64,000 bases of DNA from Pseudoalteromonas sp. MMG007 (GCF_018100985.1 NZ_JAGJEI010000002.1:124001-188000), one strand, 5' to 3'; positions 8,461 through 18,029 are shown, counted from the first letter of the stretch. Notes: a model not told the origin generated them from the sequence alone. Made by a program: numbers and translations.

Positions 8461-11400
8461 TTAATTCAACCAAGTTATTAGCCTGTCTTTCAGCGTTTTA
8501 GGTTTTATAGGCTTGGTAATATAGTCGTTCATACCAGCAGCTATACAGCGCTCTCTGTCACCTTCCATAGCACTTGCGGTCATAGCGACGATTGGTACGT
8601 GAATATAGTCAATGCCAGCTTTAGCATTACGAATTTCGCTAGTCGCATCGTAACCATTTAAATTAGGCATTTGGCAATCCATTAATACTAAATCAATAGG
8701 TGGCCCTTCATTAAATTTCAGCGCGTCAATTGCCTCCACGCCGTCAGAAGCACACGTAATATTGATTTTAGTCCGATTTAAAATAGCTTTAGCTACTTCT
8801 ATATTTATCATATTGTCATCAACAAGCAGTACATGATATGCCGATAAGTCAGGCTCAGCTAATTCCTCTGCAAGTGTATTAGGAGGCGTTAAAACGAACT
8901 CTTTGCTGGCACCAAACAAGCTTGCCAACTTATATGTAAACTGATCTTGCGTAAGGGGTTTATTAAGAATATGACTATGCTCTGGGAATACCTTTTTAGA
9001 TTGCTTATTCATCACCATATCACGCAAAATTAAAACGTAGCGTTTATCATGTTGCTTACAAAAGTTTATAAGAGCATCTACTTGAGGATGCTCATCATCA
9101 ATGATTAATAAATCAGCATCAAAGGCCTCATGCTCACTAAAGTAATCGAGCCTTATTATTTTGTCTTCATCGACCTTACAGGTTTGTAATAATAAATCAG
9201 TAACGTTATTAAATACGTTATCGCGCACAATTAAGGCTGCCACATTAATGCTCGTTGCAAGCTCAATACCTGTGTTTAGCTTTTTCTGTGCCGCTACATG
9301 AAGCTCAACTGATGCTGTAAATGTACTTCCTTTGCCTTTTTCACTCATTACAGTAATGTTGCCGCCCATTAACTGTGCTAATTTTTTACAAATAGATAAG
9401 CCTAACCCGGTTCCACCAAAATGCCTGGTTGTACTTGAGTCTTCTTGGGTAAACACATCAAATAATTTATTAATGTTTTCTGGCGCAATACCTATACCGG
9501 TATCTTTAATTGTAAAACTCATTAGTAGTTTTGAATCAGTAATATATTTAGAAGATAACGTTAAACTCACTTCACCTTTGTGTGTAAATTTGAATGCGTT
9601 ATTTACTAGATTTATTAAAATTTGTTTTAACCGATGACTATCACCAATGACCATCCTATCGACCACGTTTTTAGTATCTAAAAATACTTCAAGGCCTTTA
9701 CGTTGTCCATGCAGCGCAAGCGATGTGATCATATCACTACAAACAGTCACAACGTCAAACGTATGGTTATCTATATCAAGCTTGCCGGCTTCTATTTTAG
9801 AAAAATCTAAAATATCGTTTATTAAATTCATCAAAGAATTAGCACTGCTATTAACGAGTTTTAAGTAATGATGCTGCTGATCGGTAAGGCTATCTTCTTT
9901 AAGCATTTCTAACATGCCTAGTACGCCATTCATCGGTGTGCGTATTTCGTGCGATATATTAGCAACAAAGTCGCTTTTAGCCTGGCTTGCAGCCAGTGCT
10001 TGGTCAATTGCGCGTTCAAGCTCAACAGTTCGCTGAGATACTTTTAACTCTAATGTATTATTTAGCCCTTCAAGTTCAGATTGAATATTTTTAAGCGAAC
10101 TAATATTTCTTAAAATGGCTGCTACTTGGTAACGGTTTTTAAATACATCAAAAATACTACTTAACGTAATAGAGTAAAATTGCTTGTTACCAAATCCATC
10201 AGTATAAACTGCCTCAAAAGGCATTTTAACGCCATCGGTAATCGTATCTTCTATACACTTTTCATCAGCTTCATTTAGCTCAAACAGTGAAGTAAAACTG
10301 ACCTGCTCACCTTTTAACTTTGAGCCAAACACCTCATTGGCTGTATTATTAAAATTAACTATTTCACCCGTTTGTTCAATAGTGAAAATAGCATCAAGTG
10401 AATTTTCAATTACTTTATTATTTTGCTCTTTTAATGAGTGAATAAGTAACTTTCTATTTATAAAACGCTGATACAAACCTGTAATAACTAAAAAGATGCT
10501 TAAAAATACCACCAGCATAGTTATAAAGTTATCCCTTCTTTGGCTTACTTTAGCGAGTAGCTCCTGTGAATTTACACTTACGGCAAGTTCAAGCGGCAGC
10601 ATTGCTATATCGCCGTCAAAGGTGATGCGTTTTTTTAAGGTATAAAAAGGCGGGTAGTCGCTAAAAGTAAGCGTGCCTTGTGGCTTCATTGTTGCTGAAC
10701 TCGAAAATTCGTCATCCCACGTTTTAGCTTTACTAAACTCAAAGCCAAATCTAAGTTCAGGATTGGGGTGATACAAAAATTCACTTTCGTTGTTCATTAA
10801 ATAAATTTGAGTACCGTGAGGAAGCTCAACAGTAAGGCTCTTTATTAAATCTTCTGCAAAGTAGTTAGTCACTAATATAGCAAAAACTTGTTTTTGTTCG
10901 TCAAATACAGGCTTAGCGACGCGGAAAGTACTAACGTAAGGCTTTTGAATTTGCCCATTTTCGCGGTTGTAATTAATTGGTGAAATATAAACGCTTTTAT
11001 CATCTAGCATGCTTGCCTTAATTATATAGTCACGTTCACCTTTTTTTTGTAACTGGGTGCCCTGCAACCTTATAATTTCACCTAATTGATTACGATCAAC
11101 TCTTACTATTTCTTGCCCACCGTCCGCTAACATTATGTAACGCGCTTGCAATATGCTCTCGTCTGTACGCATAAAACCGCTAAATATGCTGGCTAAACGT
11201 GTTTGCCAAACATCTATAGGCGTACCTAGCAACGGATCTATGTATTTATTTTCAGACGCACGGGATATACCTTGAATAGGAGGTGTAGCATCTAAAAATC
11301 TAATTGCGTTAACGCTATCTTGGAGGTGTTTTTTTAAAGAGAGGCTTTTTAGTTCTAGTTCACGCTTTAAGTCAACTTGTGCAGAGAGATAAATGTCACT

Positions 11401-11520
11401 TCTAACATTTTTCTCAAATATATACAAAGAAGGCAACGCAATCAGCAAAAAGAGTCCCGCTGCTATAACGATTAGTTTATTACTTTTTGCTATATCCAAA
11501 AAAACATTCCTTTTTAACAT
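8461..11520 (-). CDS. Hybrid sensor histidine kinase/response regulator
   Basis: This 1019-residue inner-membrane kinase has a first TM helix at 16-35, a large periplasmic region at about 36-330 that looks like a double-Cache sensor, and a second TM at about 332-350. A PAS domain (about 365-480) and a coiled coil follow. HisKA has the phospho-His at 524 (ISHEIRTPMNG), and the HATPase has DTGIGI and GGTGLGLSI near 673-710. A degenerate receiver-like segment (about 757-870) precedes a canonical receiver with phospho-Asp 948 (VLMDCQMP) and Lys 1003. There is no HPt domain, so the phosphorelay partner lies elsewhere. No cognate regulator is adjacent and the signal is unknown. Confidence 0.93.
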   Translation of the reverse strand: MLKRNVFLDIAKSNKLIVIAAGLFLLIALPSLYIFEKNVRSDIYLSAQVDLKRELELKSLSLKKHLQDSVNAIRFLDATPPIQGISRASENKYIDPLLGTPIDVWQTRLASIFSGFMRTDESILQARYIMLADGGQEIVRVDRNQLGEIIRLQGTQLQKKGERDYIIKASMLDDKSVYISPINYNRENGQIQKPYVSTFRVAKPVFDEQKQVFAILVTNYFAEDLIKSLTVELPHGTQIYLMNNESEFLYHPNPELRFGFEFSKAKTWDDEFSSSATMKPQGTLTFSDYPPFYTLKKRITFDGDIAMLPLELAVSVNSQELLAKVSQRRDNFITMLVVFLSIFLVITGLYQRFINRKLLIHSLKEQNNKVIENSLDAIFTIEQTGEIVNFNNTANEVFGSKLKGEQVSFTSLFELNEADEKCIEDTITDGVKMPFEAVYTDGFGNKQFYSITLSSIFDVFKNRYQVAAILRNISSLKNIQSELEGLNNTLELKVSQRTVELERAIDQALAASQAKSDFVANISHEIRTPMNGVLGMLEMLKEDSLTDQQHHYLKLVNSSANSLMNLINDILDFSKIEAGKLDIDNHTFDVVTVCSDMITSLALHGQRKGLEVFLDTKNVVDRMVIGDSHRLKQILINLVNNAFKFTHKGEVSLTLSSKYITDSKLLMSFTIKDTGIGIAPENINKLFDVFTQEDSSTTRHFGGTGLGLSICKKLAQLMGGNITVMSEKGKGSTFTASVELHVAAQKKLNTGIELATSINVAALIVRDNVFNNVTDLLLQTCKVDEDKIIRLDYFSEHEAFDADLLIIDDEHPQVDALINFCKQHDKRYVLILRDMVMNKQSKKVFPEHSHILNKPLTQDQFTYKLASLFGASKEFVLTPPNTLAEELAEPDLSAYHVLLVDDNMINIEVAKAILNRTKINITCASDGVEAIDALKFNEGPPIDLVLMDCQMPNLNGYDATSEIRNAKAGIDYIHVPIVAMTASAMEGDRERCIAAGMNDYITKPIKPKTLKDRLITWLN

Positions 11521-11730
11521 TTACCTTCACCACCAAAACTTTCTTGCTACAGTATAGTGTATTAAAAGCTAAAAAAGGACCCTAAAACTAATTAGTTATC
11601 ATTATTTCATTTTATAATCTTGTATATTAATGTATGGACACGACAGCTTATACTTAGCCACACAATAAGACTGAATTCAAAGTGAATACGTTCTCCATTG
11701 TAAGTTTTATTGGATATGTTATTTATTCGC

Positions 11731-11757
11731 AAAAAAGGTAGCATTTGCTACCTTTTT
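11731..11757 (-). terminator. Terminator of the natAB-type operon
   Basis: A perfect 11-bp stem (AAAAAGGTAGC/GCTACCTTTTT) with an ATTT loop lies 20 bp beyond the permease stop. On the minus strand it ends in a T run, fitting termination of the DUF3025-natA-natB operon. The rest of the 256-bp gap up to 11520 holds the sensor kinase leader and no gene. Confidence 0.85.
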
Positions 11758-11776
11758 AGATATTTAAAAGCACCTT

Positions 11777-12988
11777 TTATCTAAACAGTACGTCTTCTCT
11801 ATTAAACCATTTAACACAAAATGCCAGTAGCGCTCCTGCAATGAGTGCGGTAGCTAAAAATATTAGCCCTACAAAAGTATAATCAACGGTGCCTTTAATT
11901 ATATCTTTAATTGCTAAAGCAACATTAGTAACAGGAATAAACGCAGTTTTAGCGGTGAGCTCCATATTAGGTAATATTGAAATTATAATAGGAAAGAACA
12001 CACCCATACTAAGCGGGGCCATATAATTTTGAGCTTCTTTAAACGTACGTGCATAGATAGATATAGCCAATGCTAATGATGAAAATATTGCAGCCAAAGG
12101 TAGTAGCAATACAAATATCATTAGTAAATCGGTTACTGCTAAAGAACTAAAAGCCGTTTTAATCACATCTAAATCTGCAAACGCTAATGCTAACGCAACC
12201 CAACAGCCCATACTGAGTACCGTTATTGTTGTGGAGGCTATAGAAGTCGTTAACAGCGTTATAAATTTACCAAGTACTAACTCAGTACGCGTAATCGGAG
12301 TAAGCAGAAGAGTTTCTAGTGTGCCACGCTCTTTTTCACCGGCGCCTAAGTCTATAGCTGGGTAAGTCGCCCCCATTAATACAAGAGGGATAAGTAAATA
12401 AGGTAAAAAACCACCCATTTTTTCGCCTAAGTTTTCACGCTTATCTGCGGTATCAACCTTTATTACATCTACTGGATTTAACAGCGCTGCGTGCGCTGAC
12501 ATATCAATACCAAAACTAATCAATTGTTCTTTTTGTAAGTTGTCGCTGTATTCTTTTGCGAGCTCTTTTACACGTTCAAATAAAAAATTAATTGATTTTG
12601 AATCGTTAAATACTACTTGCCATTTACTTTGCTTTTCATCATTTAGCGTTTGTTTTGCATCACTGGGTAAATAGATACCCATATCGATATCACCAGCAAT
12701 AACACCCGCTTTAAGCTCTTCAATAGTATTAAACGTTTTGTTGCCTTTATATAATTCAAAACTTTTGTGATAAAACACTTTGTCTGTAAATTCTTGTGCG
12801 TACTCACCATTGATAATTACGTATGTATTTACTTTTTGATCAGCATCAAGCGCTGCTTGAGAACTTATAAATGCCATTACTGCAAATATTATTGGAAATA
12901 TAATAACGGGCAGCGCGACAACAAACATTAAGGTTTTTTTGTCGCGAAGGAGTTCTTTTAATTCCTTTTTAAATACTTCAAACATCAT
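11777..12988 (-). CDS. natB: ABC-2 type transporter permease, NatB-like
   Basis: This 403-residue membrane protein has one N-terminal TM (about 21-43) and a large extracytoplasmic domain (about 45-190). A cluster of TMs follows, with the ABC-2 signature GAGEKERGTLETLLLTPITR at about 218-237 and a final TM near the C-terminus. This layout matches NatB/CcmB-like exporters such as the Na+ exporter NatAB, although substrates vary widely. It overlaps natA by 11 bp, showing tight coupling. Two consecutive ATGs start the gene, with ACGGAG upstream. The substrate cannot be deduced. Confidence 0.85.
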   Translation of the reverse strand: MMFEVFKKELKELLRDKKTLMFVVALPVIIFPIIFAVMAFISSQAALDADQKVNTYVIINGEYAQEFTDKVFYHKSFELYKGNKTFNTIEELKAGVIAGDIDMGIYLPSDAKQTLNDEKQSKWQVVFNDSKSINFLFERVKELAKEYSDNLQKEQLISFGIDMSAHAALLNPVDVIKVDTADKRENLGEKMGGFLPYLLIPLVLMGATYPAIDLGAGEKERGTLETLLLTPITRTELVLGKFITLLTTSIASTTITVLSMGCWVALALAFADLDVIKTAFSSLAVTDLLMIFVLLLPLAAIFSSLALAISIYARTFKEAQNYMAPLSMGVFFPIIISILPNMELTAKTAFIPVTNVALAIKDIIKGTVDYTFVGLIFLATALIAGALLAFCVKWFNREDVLFR

Positions 12989-13766
12989 GTTTCTCCGTTA
13001 GTATATTTATAAACGCTTTGTTAAGCTCATCGCTATTACCCGCTTTTTTAAATTCATCTACTGTGCCATCAAAACAGCTAATACCTTCATTAATAACCGC
13101 TACTCGGTCGCATAAAAGTGCAACTTCATCTAAATGATGAGTTGAGAAAATAACAGGCGTGCCCTGCTCTTTTAAGCCTTTAATAAAGTTTATAACCGTT
13201 TGTGTAGTCATTATATCAAGACCAGTCGTTGGCTCATCAAGCACTACCACATCCGGATGATGAACTACCGCACGCGCTATATTTGCTTTTTGCTTCATAC
13301 CTGTTGAGAGGTTTTCTGCGCGTTTATCAATAAATTTGTGCATATCGAGCATACTAAACAGCTCTTCACAACGCGATGCTATGTCTTTTTTACTCATCCC
13401 ATGGAGTTTTGCAAAGTACTCTATGTTTTCTTTTACGGTTAAGCGGCCGTACAACCCAGTAGATCCTGATAAAAAGCCGATTGATTTGCGCCCAAGCAAT
13501 GGTTTTTTTACTATGTCGTTACCCGCTATAGTAATAGAGCCTTCATCTGGTTTGAGTGCGGTTGATAACATACGTAGTGTTGTTGTTTTACCCGCCCCAT
13601 TTGGGCCTAATAAACCAAGCACTTCACCTTTAGCACAACTAAAGCTTACATTACGAACAGAGTGAAAATAGTCTTTGTCTTCACGTGGGTCGATATCGTC
13701 GACTTTGTTTTTTTTATGATCTTTGGTTAACTTAAATTTCTTTTTAAGCCCAGCGATTTCTATCAT
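12978..13766 (-). CDS. natA: ABC transporter ATP-binding protein, NatA-like
   Basis: This 262-residue nucleotide-binding protein pairs with the NatB-like permease downstream. Walker A is LLGPNGAGKTT (about 53-63), the signature is LSTGMKQKANIARA, Walker B is VVVLDEPTTGLD, and the H-loop is in STHHLDE. A lysine-rich insert near residues 10-30 is unusual but seen in NatA-type proteins. Its ATG overlaps the DUF3025 stop (ATGA) and AAGGA supports the start, so the three genes form one coupled operon. Confidence 0.9.
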   Translation of the reverse strand: MIEIAGLKKKFKLTKDHKKNKVDDIDPREDKDYFHSVRNVSFSCAKGEVLGLLGPNGAGKTTTLRMLSTALKPDEGSITIAGNDIVKKPLLGRKSIGFLSGSTGLYGRLTVKENIEYFAKLHGMSKKDIASRCEELFSMLDMHKFIDKRAENLSTGMKQKANIARAVVHHPDVVVLDEPTTGLDIMTTQTVINFIKGLKEQGTPVIFSTHHLDEVALLCDRVAVINEGISCFDGTVDEFKKAGNSDELNKAFINILTEKHDV

Positions 13767-14575
13767 GTTCGTATCCTTCGTTTCGCTCTAAAATAATCTG
13801 TATTGTCGTAAAATGACGCGTCTTGATTTTCATCATGCCAACCTGGCACACCTAATAAAGGTAAAGGTGAAAGCTGTGTGTTATCAGCTAAACAGTTGTT
13901 AGTATTAATCATCTCATAAAGGGCTTGGTCTAGGTACTGATATTGAGTAACTAAATCTTTACAAAATATTTCATCGGGCATACATACAAACAACGCTTTA
14001 CCCGTTAACCCTATATAAGGCTTAGTAAGCATTTCGTAATTTGCATGACCAAACATGAATGGCTTTATTGTTTTACCCCACTCGTTTTTAATATCAACAA
14101 AAGCTGACTTCCATTGGTGCTCGCGAAGTAGCTCAATCCATTTAGTGTCGCTAATGGCTAATACAACGCCACATTCATCAAATAAAGTAAGTGCATTTCT
14201 GTGTTTGGTACGCTTTTGTAGCCCATATTGCGCTATATCTTGCACGTGACGTTGGTTGATCAGTGCCTTAGTTTTTGGGAATAAACACCAAATAAAACCA
14301 CCAAATAAGTCATGCCAATTTTCTGCACGAGTTGGCACTACACCCGTTTCAAAAATAACCTGCTCATAATACCTATCGCCAAAATCTACTTTTGCGTCGT
14401 CTTCAAAGCTAATAGCAATATTATTAGCATTAATCGCTTTTAAAAAAGGAGAAAACCACTGAGGTGCAGGCCAATTAGTTAGTTTGTCTACTTTAAATAG
14501 CTCACGTAAGTGCGAAAATGCGCCTGTTTGTAAACTACTCACTTGCCATTGCTCTGGAGGAGTAAAGCGTTTCAT
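13763..14575 (-). CDS. DUF3025 family protein
   Basis: This is a 270-residue soluble protein of unknown function. It shows the DUF3025 core: HDLFGGFIWCLFPKTKALIN, then a QKRTKHRNALTLFDECGV block and a later LPLLGVPGWH motif. I take the ATG at 14575 as the start because AAAGG lies at ideal spacing before it. An in-frame TTG five codons upstream would put that site inside the gene. It leads the natAB-type operon with a 4-base overlap, so it may act with the exporter, but that is only inference from position. No signal peptide or TM is seen. Confidence 0.8.
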   Translation of the reverse strand: MKRFTPPEQWQVSSLQTGAFSHLRELFKVDKLTNWPAPQWFSPFLKAINANNIAISFEDDAKVDFGDRYYEQVIFETGVVPTRAENWHDLFGGFIWCLFPKTKALINQRHVQDIAQYGLQKRTKHRNALTLFDECGVVLAISDTKWIELLREHQWKSAFVDIKNEWGKTIKPFMFGHANYEMLTKPYIGLTGKALFVCMPDEIFCKDLVTQYQYLDQALYEMINTNNCLADNTQLSPLPLLGVPGWHDENQDASFYDNTDYFRAKRRIRT

Positions 14576-14688
14576 TTGTACCTTTAACAATTTATACCTT
14601 TAATTTACGGGAAGTTTACCGCAAAAACTGGTTCTACTTAATAGAACTTAATATACTTATTAAATCTTAAAACAAGAAAAGAGCTGAC

Positions 14689-16314
14689 ATGAAACGTTAT
14701 TTTTCTCTCACATTACTTGCAGGTGCTGTTTTAGCAGGCTGTACAACAACAAGTATTACCTCTACCGATGTAACTACAGGCTATAACAGCATTAAAGCTG
14801 ATGAACTGGCTAAACATGTAAAAGTACTCGCATCTGATGAATTTGGCGGACGCGCTCCTTCATCGCCTGGCGAAAAACTAACGCTTGATTATTTAACAGC
14901 GCAATTTAAAGCCCTAGGTTTAGAGCCTGGCAATGGCGACAGCTACTTACAAGAAGTTCCACTTGTGTCGCTTGAGGCTGATGCAAACATGGTATTAAGT
15001 ATTGGTGGAAAAGATTACCAATACAAAAAAGACATGGTTATGGGTAGTAGCCGTATCAGTGCACAAGAAGGCATTGAAAATTCAGAACTTGTATTTGTTG
15101 GCTACGGTGTAAATGCGCCAGAGTACAACTGGAATGATTACGAAGGGTTAGACGTTAAAGGCAAAACAGTGGTTATGCTTGTTAACGATCCGGGTTTTGC
15201 TACAAAAGATCCTGCCTTATTTACAGGCGATGCAATGACCTACTACGGACGCTGGACTTACAAGTATGAAGAAGCAAGTCGCCAAGGTGCTGCAGGAGCT
15301 ATTATTATTCACGAAACAGCACCTGCATCTTACCCGTGGTCGGTTGTAGAAAACTCTTGGAGTGGTGAGCAATTTGGGTTTCAAAAAGAAAATAACAACA
15401 TGGACCGTGTTGCCGTTGAAGGTTGGGTAACTAGTGATGTAGCAAAAGAGCTTTTTACTAAAGCAGGCCTTGATTTTGAAACTGTAAAAATAAATGCAGC
15501 AAAAGGTGCTTATAACGTTGATATGGGCGATTTAACCGCATCGGTAAGCGTTAAAAATACAATAAAAAAATCGGTGTCGTACAACTTTATTGCAACCCTC
15601 CCAGGTAGTGAAAAACCTGACGAACACGTTATTTACTCTGCACACTGGGATCACTTAGGTACAGACAAGAACCGTAAAGGCGATCAAATTTATAACGGTG
15701 CACACGACAACGCAACAGGTACAGCTGGACTTATTGAAGTAGCTGAAGCCTTTACTCAATTACCTAAACACCCTAGCCGCTCAATGACCTTTTTAGCCGT
15801 GACTGCAGAAGAACAAGGCTTACTTGGTTCTAAGTATTACGCAGCAAACCCGGTTATTGCTGCTAATAAAACTGTTGCGAACATAAATATGGATAGCTTA
15901 AACCTACTAGGTAAAGTTAAAGATATGAATGTAGTAGGTATTGGTAAATCGCAAATGGATGAATTTTTAACTACCGCAGCCAAAGAACAAGGTAGGACAA
16001 TATCAGGCGATCCAAAACCATCATCGGGTGGCTATTACCGCTCTGATCACTTTGCATTTGCAAATATGGGTATTCCTGCAATGTATGCAGGCGGTGGTAC
16101 CGTAGCGGCCGATGAAGATACAGCAAATTATCGTAAACGTATGAGCTTAGTGCTTCGTGGTTGTTACCATCAGCCTTGTGATAGGTACCGCGATGAATGG
16201 GATTTGTCGGGTGCTGTTCAAGACTTACAATTATTTTATAAAGTAGGTTTTAATATATCTGAGCAAGAGCAATGGCCTACTTGGAATGCAAACTCAGAAT
16301 TTCAGCGTAAATAG
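14689..16314 (+). CDS. M28 family zinc metallopeptidase, lipoprotein
   Basis: This 541-residue secreted aminopeptidase has a lipoprotein signal with lipobox AVLAGC (Cys at about 18), so it is probably anchored to the envelope. A protease-associated (PA) domain fills about residues 120-270. The M28 catalytic domain has the zinc ligands in SAHWDHLG, GAHDNATGT, VTAEEQGLLGS, INMDSLN and YYRSDHFAF. The length is normal for PA-domain M28 proteins. It is divergent from the DUF3025 gene with a 113-bp gap. The likely role is degrading peptides for nutrition, typical of marine heterotrophs. Confidence 0.93.
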   Translation: MKRYFSLTLLAGAVLAGCTTTSITSTDVTTGYNSIKADELAKHVKVLASDEFGGRAPSSPGEKLTLDYLTAQFKALGLEPGNGDSYLQEVPLVSLEADANMVLSIGGKDYQYKKDMVMGSSRISAQEGIENSELVFVGYGVNAPEYNWNDYEGLDVKGKTVVMLVNDPGFATKDPALFTGDAMTYYGRWTYKYEEASRQGAAGAIIIHETAPASYPWSVVENSWSGEQFGFQKENNNMDRVAVEGWVTSDVAKELFTKAGLDFETVKINAAKGAYNVDMGDLTASVSVKNTIKKSVSYNFIATLPGSEKPDEHVIYSAHWDHLGTDKNRKGDQIYNGAHDNATGTAGLIEVAEAFTQLPKHPSRSMTFLAVTAEEQGLLGSKYYAANPVIAANKTVANINMDSLNLLGKVKDMNVVGIGKSQMDEFLTTAAKEQGRTISGDPKPSSGGYYRSDHFAFANMGIPAMYAGGGTVAADEDTANYRKRMSLVLRGCYHQPCDRYRDEWDLSGAVQDLQLFYKVGFNISEQEQWPTWNANSEFQRK

Positions 16315-16371
16315 CACAGGGTTTAACATCGAAAAACTCAAAGTGAGTAATCGATTTAAATAGATGCAAAT

Positions 16372-16390
16372 GATATTGATTATCATTTAA
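16372..16390. promoter_or_regulatory. Candidate Fur box upstream of the metal transporter gene
   Basis: GATATTGATTATCATTTAA matches 14 of 19 positions of the classical Fur consensus (GATAATGATAATCATTATC) by my count. The larger block 16368-16388 is also an inverted repeat (AAATGATA/TATCATTT). It lies 45 bp before the transporter ATG, a promoter-like position. Fur is encoded in this same window. Binding is inferred. Confidence 0.7.
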
Positions 16391-16435
16391 TTAAAATATA
16401 CAGTGTTACTAAGTTTATTTAATTGGTGACACTGT

Positions 16436-17605
16436 ATGATTTTACTCTCTCAAATAGGATTTATTACGCCCGCTTCTAAACGCTTTGTTACCCAAAATAA
16501 ACGTTTATTATTACCACTGTTTTTGTTGGTATGCTTAGTTTTGCCATCACTTCGTGAAATGACCGTAACAGCACTAAGCGATGCTTTTTTTCAAGTTAGC
16601 GTATTTGTTGCTGCTACATTATTAATTTATTACTACGCCATAGAGCATTTACCTCAGTTAGAGCTTAGTTATTTAAGTGCTAAGTCGCCGATACTAGAAA
16701 TATTTTTTGCAGCCGTATTAGGTGCCCTTCCTGGATGTGGTGGTGCAATAATAGTGGTTACTCAATTTACAAAAGGCCAAGCAAGTTTTGGTGCCATAGT
16801 CGCCGTGCTTACTGCCACAATGGGCGATGCTGCATTTTTACTCCTTGCCACTCGCCCTACTGAAGGTTTAACCATAATGGCCATTGGCTTAGTCGTAGGC
16901 ACGCTTTGTGGTGTTATAGTAAATGCCCTTCATGCAAAAGACTTTTTACGCCCAACCAAGCAAGAACAAAAACACCAAGTTAAAGTATTGCCAACTCGTA
17001 TAATTAAAATAAGCAAACCCGTTTGGATGTTCGCTATTATTCCGAGCCTCATTATTGCTTTCTTAATTGCATTTAATGTCGACCTTGATCAATTTGGAAA
17101 ATACACAGGCACAAGTATTGGTATTTTTGGTGCTGCAATGGCGTTATTTACTGTCACTATATGGGCGTATTCTTCTAAAGGTGAAAGCTATAAAGAAGTA
17201 ACCTCAGAAGACGATGAATGTAATCCACCTTCTAAAATTATTAAAGTACTTCAAGACACACACTTTGTGACTGCATGGGTTGTGGCATCGTTTATGTTGT
17301 TTGAAATTTTAGTCAATATTGCAGGGCTTGATTTAAAAACTTGGTTTGCACATTACGCTTATTTAGCGCCGCTTATCGCTGTAGTGATTGGTTTTTTACC
17401 AGGTTGTGGCCCGCAAATAATTGTTACTACGTTATATATTCAGGGGATCATTCCATTTAGCGCATTAGCTGCTAATGCAATTTCTAACGATGGTGATGCA
17501 TTATTTCCTGCAATTGCCATGGCACCTAAAGCGGCTATAATTGCGACTTTGTATACGTCTATCCCTGCATTAGCTGTTGGCTATGGCCTTTACTTTTTAA
17601 GCTAA
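16436..17605 (+). CDS. Putative heavy-metal/manganese transporter, ArsP_2 (DUF2899)-like
   Basis: This 389-residue polytopic membrane protein has about ten predicted helices and a charged cytoplasmic loop near 244-268. It contains two copies of one motif: LPGCG (98-102) with GDA (130-132), and LPGCG (321-325) with GDA (353-355), at the same internal spacing. This duplicated architecture fits the putative 10-TM metal exporter family and proteins annotated as putative manganese transporters. A Fur-box candidate lies just upstream, which supports a role in metal homeostasis. The start has a modest GGTGA site. The substrate and direction of transport are not known. Confidence 0.75.
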   Translation: MILLSQIGFITPASKRFVTQNKRLLLPLFLLVCLVLPSLREMTVTALSDAFFQVSVFVAATLLIYYYAIEHLPQLELSYLSAKSPILEIFFAAVLGALPGCGGAIIVVTQFTKGQASFGAIVAVLTATMGDAAFLLLATRPTEGLTIMAIGLVVGTLCGVIVNALHAKDFLRPTKQEQKHQVKVLPTRIIKISKPVWMFAIIPSLIIAFLIAFNVDLDQFGKYTGTSIGIFGAAMALFTVTIWAYSSKGESYKEVTSEDDECNPPSKIIKVLQDTHFVTAWVVASFMLFEILVNIAGLDLKTWFAHYAYLAPLIAVVIGFLPGCGPQIIVTTLYIQGIIPFSALAANAISNDGDALFPAIAMAPKAAIIATLYTSIPALAVGYGLYFLS

Positions 17606-17620
17606 AATAGCCAAACACAA

Positions 17621-17646
17621 AAAAGCTCAGCAATTGCTGAGCTTTT
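17621..17646. terminator. Bidirectional terminator between transporter and DUF805 genes
   Basis: A 26-bp perfect palindrome from AAAAGCTCAGC to GCTGAGCTTTT lies between the two convergent genes, with A and T runs on its flanks. It should end transcripts from both sides. Confidence 0.85.
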
Positions 17647-17663
17647 AATATTAAGTTATTTTT

Positions 17664-18029
17664 TTATACCGTAGCTGGCTCTGCAGCTAGCTCTTTTGGA
17701 TTTGGGCCATAATCGTTCTCGCCTTCATGTGAGTCTTGTGCGAGGAACACAATTAAAACAATCCAACCAATAATTGGTACTAACCAAAGTAGCTGCCACC
17801 AGCCAGAGCGACCTGTATCATGAAGACGACGAGCGCCCGCACTTAGTTGAGGTATTAACAGTGCCAGGCTATAAATTGTTCCAATCACAGCGACCCCCAT
17901 CAGCTCATCAACCACTCCCAAAGCTAAAGCGATTAAAAAATTGATTAAGTAAAACATCCAAAATGCTTTACGGCGGTTACGCCCTGAGAAATCAGCGTAG
18001 CTGCGCAGCGCGTTCATATAATGTTCCAT
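17664..18029 (-). CDS. DUF805 family small membrane protein
   Basis: This 121-residue protein has the DUF805 hallmarks: an N-terminal YADFSGRNRRKAFWMFYL, TM helices at about 24-42, 45-62 and 79-97, the central RRLHDTGRSGWW motif, and a C-terminal GENDYGPNP tail. It resembles E. coli YhaH/YhaI, whose role is unknown. AAGGAA supports the ATG at 18029; an ATG four codons later also has a usable site. It is transcribed alone and converges on the metal transporter gene. Confidence 0.88.
   Translation of the reverse strand: MEHYMNALRSYADFSGRNRRKAFWMFYLINFLIALALGVVDELMGVAVIGTIYSLALLIPQLSAGARRLHDTGRSGWWQLLWLVPIIGWIVLIVFLAQDSHEGENDYGPNPKELAAEPATV

Noticed and set aside
11586-11597. AACTAATTAGTT palindrome upstream of the sensor kinase gene
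   Set aside because: A 12-bp AT-rich palindrome is expected by chance here; no second copy or promoter relation was seen.
14689-16314. Possible frameshift or fusion near the M28 peptidase C-terminus (CYHQPCDRYRDEWDLSG)
   Set aside because: This segment is normal for PA-domain M28 peptidases and the frame is continuous.
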